DNA of 32,875 bases from a virus: the IMG/VR virus record IMGVR_UViG_3300010883_000217, positions 1-32,875 of that record. One strand, 5' to 3'. A program made the translations under genes and the position numbers. The number at the start of each line of letters is the position of its first letter. Position 1 is the stretch's first letter. Below the pieces are notes generated by a model that saw only the letters and a list, made by a program, of their open reading frames with translations, ran no database searches and was not told where the DNA came from. Of the stretch, positions 25,501-30,976 are shown piece after piece.

Positions 25501-27004
25501 TTTGGGCTCGAACCCAGTCCGGGGTCGTGGTCTTGTCTCGGGAGTCTCCTCCCAACTGTCCAGCATTGGCAGCTTCCTGCATCTTCGTACCGAACGAGTT
25601 GGCGGTATTCTCGCGACTCCGGGTCATGATTCTTTTAGTTCGCTTGGTGCCTGTCAACTTGACCCTCTTGATGCGGTCCTGCATGGACTCGTTCACGAAG
25701 CCCTTACCAAGGGTATCGAGGAAGTCACCGCCCACCTTCGATCCGAGAATCTTACCGATACGGACCAACAGGGCTGCGGCCTCACTGAGACGGACGTTGT
25801 ACATCGACATACCGGACGTTGCCTGAATGACCATCGAGAAGAAACGCTTGACACCAAACCCCGACTCTTGGGCGTGCTTGGTGACTTCAGCGAAGCGCGT
25901 GGCCACACCTTCAATAGTCAGCCCGAGGTCCTCCATGTAGCTCGCCATGTCGGTGGCCACCTTCGCCGAGTTCTCCCCCAATAGGCGAGAATAGGCCAGG
26001 GCATGAGAGGTCGCCCTGCCGTAATCCCGCATCGCTTGTTCAGAGTTCTCGATGTTGACCGTCATCTCCCTTAGCATGACGCCCGCTTCCCCGAAGGCCC
26101 CGACGATCCGAATCTGTTCATCAGCCATTGCACCAAGAGCCCATTGGTTATCAACGGCTGCTTTACGCATGTCGCGCAAAGACTTGGCTACCTGACCGAA
26201 ACCCCCAGCGGCCATTTCGGCTGCACCATGCGTATTGAGGATCTCCTTGTTCAGTTCAAACGCCTTGTCTTGAACCGCACCAATAGCTTTCACGAGCCCA
26301 ATCACAGCCGTGGCGACACCTCCAATGACCAGCAGTGCAGGCCCGAGCTTCGTCATCACCTTGCCGACACCACCGAGCAGCTTCCCAGCCTTGCCGCCCA
26401 TAGCCTTCCCGGCATTCATCGCGCCCTTGCCGCCCTTTTTCATGCCTCCGCCCATGCCCTTGAAGATGCCCCCCAAGTCACCGCTCTTGATATTGCCGAT
26501 AAGGTTCTCAGCAGCCTTTCCGAACCCCTCTGCGGTCTCTGTGGTGATCTTGGCCATCCCCTTCTGCATGAACTCAAGGTGGGACTTCTGCGCGTCTTGT
26601 AGGTCCTTTTCCCCCTTCAACCTGAGGTCGATTTCCTGCTGGGCGGACTTGATCTTCGCCTTGTGCTCCTTGACCAACCTCTCCATCTTGTCTCGATGGG
26701 TCTTCTTGAGGAAGTCCTTCGACAACGCCTCGTTGTATCGAGCGATCTTGGCTACGGACTCCATCATCTGGGATCGGTACTGTTTCTCTACCTTGGCGAT
26801 GCCTTGAAGATCGAAGTCAATGTCGAGCTTGGCGGCGGTACGGAGCAACCCAGCAAACTTCTCACCTACCTTGGTGAAGCCCTGGTCCATCTTGACGTAG
26901 TCGATGGAGGACACTGCGTTTGAAGCGGCTTTGGTGAGGTCGCTCTGAAACTTATCCAGACCACCCGCCTCAATCTGAATGACTGCGTCAATGACGGTTT
27001 TCAT
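22505..27004 (-). CDS. Tail tape measure protein (1,499 aa)
   Basis: This protein sets tail length and is packed inside the tube until DNA ejection. Evidence: it is the long helical protein after the tube and the chaperone-position genes; residues 70-150 are charged and coiled-coil-like; residues 182-220 form a Gly/Lys/Met-rich stretch followed by a hydrophobic segment at about 219-244 (GPALLVIGGVATAVIGLV), typical of tape measures; the middle is Ala/Gln/Glu-rich; and the C-terminus is a Gly-rich linker then TFTVMINNKGDEQRAYDMVV, a common tape-measure ending. No lysozyme or peptidase motif is evident. Using the usual 1.5 angstroms per residue, the tail would be about 220 nm long (inference). 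The ATG overlaps the previous gene's TGA by one base (TGATG), so translation is likely coupled. Confidence 0.93.
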   Translation of the reverse strand: MKTVIDAVIQIEAGGLDKFQSDLTKAASNAVSSIDYVKMDQGFTKVGEKFAGLLRTAAKLDIDFDLQGIAKVEKQYRSQMMESVAKIARYNEALSKDFLKKTHRDKMERLVKEHKAKIKSAQQEIDLRLKGEKDLQDAQKSHLEFMQKGMAKITTETAEGFGKAAENLIGNIKSGDLGGIFKGMGGGMKKGGKGAMNAGKAMGGKAGKLLGGVGKVMTKLGPALLVIGGVATAVIGLVKAIGAVQDKAFELNKEILNTHGAAEMAAGGFGQVAKSLRDMRKAAVDNQWALGAMADEQIRIVGAFGEAGVMLREMTVNIENSEQAMRDYGRATSHALAYSRLLGENSAKVATDMASYMEDLGLTIEGVATRFAEVTKHAQESGFGVKRFFSMVIQATSGMSMYNVRLSEAAALLVRIGKILGSKVGGDFLDTLGKGFVNESMQDRIKRVKLTGTKRTKRIMTRSRENTANSFGTKMQEAANAGQLGGDSRDKTTTPDWVRAQNDSGGSAGTVDYAALGDQIGLTGFSGSSADDLAQAIAATSGREQAQLISAFEGATARTVERDDKTLVVQTNDEMTRQLQTLVNLAQGSEGGLTNMAAHLDDLDMGGVMNMMMNSAKTLFPGKELYELSAVQLAAVESSTGISGEQLRVMRRLSQQMDGDFQELQRIALEQTEVTDQTMREQIAQFGGFINENGQFVAGAIVDDLPQAVAGATAVALVDTNAAGDAVAMSDAGSERAREGFVQAIGSTMDDAVAAGMVDENLALSREIAENTFSLSNYMESGIGWIMERLYGAVEAIKNWLFGKDDDGAARVQAGEELRRGSEGLATQDRALRGSIQEKRRGLRTEEDPEKRRAIEAEITALEGERENVRVDQVLYRDAEQRVNSPTTDFSVANPDTVLRTIGQFFGAERGSEMSDQYRNQALQQSTGDTDLQGKLSAVSPTYKTALEQANTTLPTNVENATASQISHQRANMSGRHSHMGPVPEYLGLTTPLPAGSGDSRFNLGLPSFRSDAGTTEYAGEQRISSGQVIDGQFIPPGAAAMAMGGNWTGPDGTTSMTDAPGVQFDDFQSWAEQSGIDITQAQVIEHMLAQGIINLDVMSSGSQRLMTGMGIDIHGQSNWPANPTPGETPPLDQRSLAMAGGTFDLQQPTPTFAMAAPGMNQGDFIGDLLARFQGGESLQSIQDTLGGDRVTTNSRTEANEVAGQFALQQTREGMGDGVPRTLMASVLKETSRGLPIDAGNDSNPITGSLNADADARKIRAVVGEVMSGTNDEGEMTATREELTEKLQGLTLSNGETAWDVYTRHQRENANRDRRLQDFQKRDLAPEFADLIGKQLQETEKTRQRLIANKLAQALGYSRNNVQRMGANIQDGDWSKVTLAAAAFEKHPDDHIDVTKRGTYVNPDEGLRNQLTSMGYAQDFIYQGDSSGTGKIWSLPSNEELMGIRSGGAVDRLIGALANGGGAGGGGGSGTFTVMINNKGDEQRAYDMVVRALQAYGLT

Positions 27005-28221
27005 CAGTCATCCTCTCGGGCAGTCGGCTTTCGGCTCCGAATCTGTTCCTGAAGCGGGGTTTTGGGCTGCGGCCTCTTCTCGACAAGGGAATCCCCGTCG
27101 GACTCCAGGTTCCCATCCTTGATCTCCGCATGAACCCAGCGGTCGAAGGCTCTTTCCCTCCGACTTGGTCCCTCCGCGATTTTTCTGATTCCCGGTTGTT
27201 CCATGTTGTCCCCTCGCTCAACCATCATCTGTTGTATCTGATTGAGGGAATATCCAACTACGGACGGACGATGTGGGTCCCAACCCATCTTAGCGACGGC
27301 GGCCTCGGCCTCGCGACGAACAAGATCAAGGCGCTGCTCCCGCTCCGCCTTCTCCCGAACCATCTTCTCTTGAATGTTCTGTTTGTAATCACTCACAACC
27401 GTGTCGTGGCGGTCCTCCTTGCCAGTCACCCAGCGGTGCATCTCTTCCATCAACTCTTCAGCCGTATGGGCCTGGAAGACTTCATCCCGGAAGGCCAACT
27501 CATTGGCCAGTTGACCGTCCTCCGTGAGAACACCACACGAGCGGTAGTAAGCGTCGTCCATCATTCGTTGACGGTCGTTCTTGAGCTTGTCGGCCTCTGT
27601 TTGGTCTCGCGTCTCTATCTTCTTCATCGCCTTGGGTGCATGGGGGGCCATCCCTTGTTTGCACAGCAACCAGGCGTACTGGTTGTCCAGACGTTGGTCC
27701 TCACCTTCATTGAAAGCCCTCCAAAGCCTCTGGACCATGTTTGAACCCAGGAACTCGGTTTCGAAACCTGTGTCTTTACGACCATAAGGAGGCGGCCCTA
27801 AAGACTTCCACAACTCCCTGGACTCAAGCTCCATGCAAAACCCGAAGCACATCGTATAAGCCTGTTGGGTCCTGATAATGAGACCCAAGGTGACCATGAA
27901 CAACGTCTGCTGAATCAGCTTTGGAAATAGCTTGAAGATTTCGTAGGTTTCGGCTTCCTGGTGGACATCAGGATTTAGGAAAACCTTCCCGTCAATGGCC
28001 CAGATGCTCCTCAGGGTTAGACGGTCGGACCAATCCTCTCTGCCCTCTCCCCATACCCAACGCATGTAGTCGATGTCCGAAGAGAGGGGACTCCGAACAC
28101 AGATTATGTGGTCTCCTATCCGAACGCGAGCGGTCAGGAACCCAGGGTAGATGAGGGTACGAAGATCCTCCCAATGGGGATAGCGAACTTCCGGTGTAGT
28201 TACCGGGAGGGAGGTAGCCAT
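27004..28221 (-). CDS. Protein in the second tail-assembly-chaperone position (405 aa)
   Basis: I do not recognise a named domain. The N-terminal 130 residues are a folded region (LRTLIYPGFLTARVRIGDH, then a WVWGEGREDW stretch). Residues about 190-310 are charged and helical. The last 100 residues are Arg/Lys/Glu/Pro-rich and probably disordered. Lying immediately before the tape measure gene and overlapping it by one base, it occupies the place of a tail assembly chaperone or a tape-measure partner; this is inferred from position. The ATG at 28221 lies 7 bases after the upstream stop, with GGTGAG overlapping that stop as a weak ribosome site. It is longer than classical gpG/gpT-type chaperones, so another structural or assembly role is possible. 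Confidence 0.5.
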   Translation of the reverse strand: MATSLPVTTPEVRYPHWEDLRTLIYPGFLTARVRIGDHIICVRSPLSSDIDYMRWVWGEGREDWSDRLTLRSIWAIDGKVFLNPDVHQEAETYEIFKLFPKLIQQTLFMVTLGLIIRTQQAYTMCFGFCMELESRELWKSLGPPPYGRKDTGFETEFLGSNMVQRLWRAFNEGEDQRLDNQYAWLLCKQGMAPHAPKAMKKIETRDQTEADKLKNDRQRMMDDAYYRSCGVLTEDGQLANELAFRDEVFQAHTAEELMEEMHRWVTGKEDRHDTVVSDYKQNIQEKMVREKAEREQRLDLVRREAEAAVAKMGWDPHRPSVVGYSLNQIQQMMVERGDNMEQPGIRKIAEGPSRRERAFDRWVHAEIKDGNLESDGDSLVEKRPQPKTPLQEQIRSRKPTAREDD

Positions 28222-28228
28222 AAGCTAC

Positions 28229-29401
28229 TCACCGCTTCGGAGGAACAAACTTAGGATTGCGTCCGTCAGTGGATTCTTCCGACTCTTCCGGCTGGTTTGG
28301 ATGGGAAGCAGAGGAGGGGTCAAAAACCTTGACAGGTGACTTCTTGTCCTGGGTGTTAGAAGCATCGTAAGCGCCTTGGTGGGGAGGGCCTGCGCGGCGA
28401 GACCGCATCTTCTGGAGCCGTTCCGTCTCGGCTGCGGCTGCGTTAGCGAGACCCTCCGAATCACCCGAGTCCACCCAACCTTCGTTCAATGGAGGGGGTC
28501 CAATGTTGCCCCCTCGGGCAGTGATCACCTCGTCCACAGGTTCCTGGGGCTGGGGGTCTTCTCCGCTCTTGATACCCTCAGAGGAAGGCCCACGGACCCA
28601 CCCCGAACCACTCCGATTCTCCAATGACTCAGCAGCGGGATGCTCGAAATCTTCGGGGAGTGTGCTCTTCGTTGGTTCAGGTGGGAGAGGGGAGCCCGTT
28701 ACTGGGAGGATGGGTCTCCGACCGCCTGTTTCGGCGGTGGGGGTGTCTTCGGAAAACGAGGTTTCAGCTTTGGGCTCAGCTTTGGGCTCAGCTTTGGGCT
28801 CAGCTTTGGGCTCTTCAGAGCCGACCAGACCGACTGTCTGGAGAGCCGCTACATGGCCGGGCGTCTTGATCTGGTTCTTCTCTCTTGCAAGACGAAGGTC
28901 TTCCAACCTGTCGATACGTCCCTGCAACCGAGAAATCTCCGCATCAAGATCGACAGGTTCGAACTCGATGAGCTGGGAGACCTCGATCTCTTGCCGCTCC
29001 ATCATCTCACCGAACTTGCGGAAGATGGCATCCAGGAGAGGCCGTGCGAAGGTCTTCAGGACATCACGCAGGGCCAGGTGCTTAGCCACCTTGACGGCAA
29101 CGCCGTTTGGGAGCACCTCCCCGGTCTCAATGTAATCAAGACCTCGAAGGTTCTGGTCTCCTATCTGAACGAGGGAATGGGACAAGCAGCCTGTCTTGAA
29201 CCTGTCGAGGTAAAGGATGCCTGAAGCGTTGTCGTCATCGCCCTCAACAGCCGAGGCTGCCCAACGCTGGACTTCAACTTCCTGGTCTGGAACCAGAGGA
29301 ATGATGACGACGTGGAGACCCTCCACATCGAACTCTTCTTCCTTCAACCCCAACCCACAAATGGGCTGGAATGCCTTTCTTAGGGACTCAACACTTAGCA
29401 T
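28229..29401 (-). CDS. Protein in the first tail-assembly-chaperone position, with a disordered C-terminal half (390 aa)
   Basis: Residues 1-145 form a folded domain (EEFDVEGLHVVIIPLVPDQE near the start, then YLDRFKTGCLSHSLVQI and a helical segment of the form LKTFARPLLDAIFRKFGEMM). Residues about 150-176 are a short coiled coil (ISRLQGRIDRLEDLRLARE). The remaining half is Pro/Glu/Ser/Gly-rich and low complexity, with a four-copy EPKA repeat at about 197-212. It sits between the tube candidate and the tape measure region, where tail assembly chaperones lie, so that role is inferred from place and from the compact N-terminal domain. ATG at 29401 has GGAG 9 bases upstream. I found no slippery site joining it to the next gene. 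Confidence 0.5.
   Translation of the reverse strand: MLSVESLRKAFQPICGLGLKEEEFDVEGLHVVIIPLVPDQEVEVQRWAASAVEGDDDNASGILYLDRFKTGCLSHSLVQIGDQNLRGLDYIETGEVLPNGVAVKVAKHLALRDVLKTFARPLLDAIFRKFGEMMERQEIEVSQLIEFEPVDLDAEISRLQGRIDRLEDLRLAREKNQIKTPGHVAALQTVGLVGSEEPKAEPKAEPKAEPKAETSFSEDTPTAETGGRRPILPVTGSPLPPEPTKSTLPEDFEHPAAESLENRSGSGWVRGPSSEGIKSGEDPQPQEPVDEVITARGGNIGPPPLNEGWVDSGDSEGLANAAAAETERLQKMRSRRAGPPHQGAYDASNTQDKKSPVKVFDPSSASHPNQPEESEESTDGRNPKFVPPKR
28765..28812 (-). repeat. Four exact copies of a 12-base repeat (EPKA units)
   Basis: CAGCTTTGGGCT on the plus strand is repeated four times without a mismatch and encodes the repeated residues EPKA in the disordered half of the 390-aa protein. Exact copies of a whole number of codons suggest replication slippage that keeps the frame. 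Confidence 0.95.
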
Positions 29402-29437
29402 CGCGCCACTCTCCTTTTGATGAGGACCTGCCCATCA

Positions 29438-29445
29438 AGATACAG
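29438..29445 (-). promoter_or_regulatory. Promoter-like TGTATCTT motif upstream of the 390-aa gene
   Basis: Minus-strand CTGTATCTTGATGG lies in the 101-base gap after the tail-tube candidate, ending 37 bases before ATG at 29401. It differs from the TATACCTT core of the other two sites at two positions but keeps the same distance and the following TTGA(T/G). The support is recurrence only. Confidence 0.25.
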
Positions 29446-29502
29446 GGAACGGGTCCTGCGGGACTATACCCACAGGTCCGTTACCCGGTATCGTCAAGAG
29501 AG

Positions 29503-30393
29503 CTACGTCCCAGGGACGGTAGTGACCGCGTCTTGGCTCGCCATCGAACCTGAACCAAACGCACCTTCGCCCGAGCCGCCGTAACGGATAGAACCAAGCT
29601 GGCCGATGGTCGGGTCGTTACCTGTCGCCATGAACTCGCCGTAGTAAGAAGCGAAGTCGTGAGTGTCAGAGACCGTCACGTCGCCTGTCTCCATGATCAT
29701 GCCCGCGTCCTTGGCAAAGCTGGCACCCCAAGAGGTGAACCAACATGCCTCGTACATGGTGATGATGGCAGAGTGACCACGACCATTATCCGCAGTGGCC
29801 GTTTCTGATGGTGTTGCGGCATGGGCTTCCGTCTGCCCGGATTCCCACCAACCAGCACCCGCGTCGTCACCGGGGACAGACTGGGTCGTCTGAGCATACT
29901 GAACCTGCTTGACGCCGCCATCGAACTTACCACCGGAGCTACCGTAGCCCTTGTTGGCCTTGCCCAAGTCCCAGTCGGAGAGAGTAGAGAACACCAACTG
30001 TTGCTCGATGTCGAACGGCCAGCGGTGATGAGCGAGAGAGCGGACAGGACCGTCAATACCAGCGGCGTAACCAGTGGCCTGCCAGAGGTTGCAGAGGTAG
30101 AGGAGCGCCCGCTCGAAGGAGCCCGTCGTAGGCTCCGTCACACTGGGGACCAACTCAGCGACCTGGTCTCCGAAGCCAATCCCACGGACGGGCTCAACGG
30201 AACGACTCTGACTCGGGGCGAAGGACGAAAGAACGCCCATTTGCCAGAGAGCCGTGTTGTCTCCGTAGACGGGGGCCAAAATACGGACCTTCTGAGACAC
30301 CGCTGTGCGGGTGTTCGGCGAAGTGCCGTAATCGTATAGATAGCTTTGGCCTTGTAGGCCATGTGCCGGGGTTTTGTCGCTGTTCGATGCCAT
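29503..30393 (-). CDS. Probable tail tube protein (296 aa)
   Basis: The likely role is the inner tube that hexamerises under the sheath and carries DNA. It lies between the sheath and the chaperone/tape measure genes, the usual tube position. Residues about 40-105 (VRILAPVYGD..., GVLSSFAPSQSRSVEPVRG, IGFGDQVAELVPS, then a helix SFERALLYLCNLWQ) read like the N-terminal strands and helix of a myovirus tube. The C-terminal part (EACWFTSWGASFAKDAGMI... GDVTVSDTHDF) reads like the closing strands. An Asn/Gly/Ser-rich loop separates the two halves. The ATG at 30393 is chosen because AGGAGGT stands 4 bases before it. An upstream in-frame start at 30465 would add 24 residues across this site and is unlikely. 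A minor capsid or other virion protein is the alternative. Confidence 0.7.
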   Translation of the reverse strand: MASNSDKTPAHGLQGQSYLYDYGTSPNTRTAVSQKVRILAPVYGDNTALWQMGVLSSFAPSQSRSVEPVRGIGFGDQVAELVPSVTEPTTGSFERALLYLCNLWQATGYAAGIDGPVRSLAHHRWPFDIEQQLVFSTLSDWDLGKANKGYGSSGGKFDGGVKQVQYAQTTQSVPGDDAGAGWWESGQTEAHAATPSETATADNGRGHSAIITMYEACWFTSWGASFAKDAGMIMETGDVTVSDTHDFASYYGEFMATGNDPTIGQLGSIRYGGSGEGAFGSGSMASQDAVTTVPGT

Positions 30394-30397
30394 TTGG

Positions 30398-30404
30398 ACC
30401 TCCT
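30398..30404 (-). promoter_or_regulatory. Ribosome binding site that fixes the tail-tube start
   Basis: Minus-strand AGGAGGT is spaced 4 bases from ATG at 30393, making this the strongest start in the frame. Confidence 0.8.
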
Positions 30405-30432
30405 GGAGTTCTTGACCTCTACTGATAGGGCG

Positions 30433-30440
30433 AAGGTATA
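30433..30440 (-). promoter_or_regulatory. Promoter-like TATACCTT motif upstream of the tail-tube gene
   Basis: Minus-strand CCCCTATACCTTCG ends 40 bases before the tube ATG. The core is identical to the site before the spike gene, where the distance is 44 bases. A related copy lies 51 bases further upstream. No -35 element is visible. Confidence 0.35.
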
Positions 30441-30483
30441 GGGGGGCAACCGAAGCCGAGGACACCTCACCCCACCCCTAAGC

Positions 30484-30491
30484 AAAGTATA
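30484..30491 (-). promoter_or_regulatory. Second promoter-like motif, TATACTTT
   Basis: Minus-strand CCCTATACTTTGC differs by one base from the core at 30433-30440 and lies 51 bases upstream of it. The two could be tandem starts for the tube operon. Support is motif similarity only. Confidence 0.25.
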
Positions 30492-30502
30492 GGGCAGATA
30501 CC

Positions 30503-30917
30503 GTCTGAAGGGGGGTGCGCTTTCCCAGGTCGCCCGTAGACCTGATGAACACACGGGGGACACCCCCCAGGAGGAGGATGCCTTATCAATATAGTAAGTC
30601 CTGGCCTCAGGGATCATCACGAGCCTGAAGCCATAAACCTGACGCCTTGTAGTGGGTAGGGGAACGAAGTCAGGCTGGACACCTAAGCTACTGCACTTGC
30701 CTTTCCAAACGCTCACCCCAGCAGGTGAGATAAGGAAGGACTGGGACCCGGAAAGAGAGCCGAAAAAGGGCGTCCGGCAAGTGTACATGACCGTGAGAGC
30801 CGTGAGCCTGCGAAGTCCATGCTGATAGGACGGAGGCAACCCGGTCAATGCTCTGAAGGGGTGGGAGTCCCCAAGTTGGTTAGACTGGACGGATGGCTGG
30901 TTGAACCCCGCGCAAAC
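30503..30917 (+). ncRNA. Candidate structured non-coding RNA between sheath and tube genes (strand uncertain)
   Basis: There is no convincing gene here, but many helices can form. Hairpins: 30526-30531 with 30539-30544; 30555-30559 with 30563-30567; 30712-30717 with 30724-30729, enclosed by 30701-30706 with 30734-30739; 30858-30861 with 30869-30872. Longer pairings: CCTGAC (30638-30643) with GTCAGG (30669-30674); CATGACCG (30786-30793) with CGGTC-ATG (30842-30850, one bulged A), enclosing a two-part hairpin at 30806-30837; TGCGC (30516-30520) with GCGCA (30910-30914), near the two ends. The plus strand is favoured weakly: its loops are purine-rich, one wobble pair is G-U only on that strand, and a hairpin terminator follows at 30918. 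I cannot match it to a known RNA family, and a minus-strand leader of the tube gene is possible. Confidence 0.45.
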
Positions 30918-30953
30918 AAAAGCCCCCACTGCCGAGAGGCGGTGGAGGCTTTT
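30918..30953. terminator. Strong intrinsic terminator downstream of the sheath gene, possibly bidirectional
   Basis: AAAAGCC... at 30918-30933 pairs with ...GGCTTTT at 30938-30953 over 16 positions, with two imperfect pairs and a 4-base loop (GAGA on plus, TCTC on minus). On the minus strand it ends CTTTTGTTTG, 24 bases after the sheath stop. On the plus strand it ends CTTTTGTCGTTT, so it could stop transcription from both sides. Confidence 0.85.
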
Positions 30954-30976
30954 GTCGTTTCAGTCTGCGGGCTGGC

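Noticed and set aside
29463-29497. TTGACG ... TATAGT as a sigma-70 promoter after the tube gene
   Set aside because: The spacing is 23 bases, too long for a sigma-70 promoter.
30393-30465. 24-residue N-terminal extension of the tail tube gene
   Set aside because: A strong AGGAGGT ribosome site lies within the extension, directly before ATG at 30393, and promoter-like sequence also falls in it.
30503-30917. Group II or group I intron, tRNA or tmRNA identity for the structured region
   Set aside because: A GTGCG and purine-rich loops hint at an intron, but I find no domain V, no group I core, no tRNA arm and no intron-encoded protein, so no family was assigned.
30138-30929. Minus-strand ORF of 263 codons across the sheath-tube gap
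   Set aside because: It overlaps the tube gene in another frame by about 255 bases, has no recognisable fold, and its upstream part coincides with the helix-rich region; it is more likely a chance reading of structured non-coding DNA.
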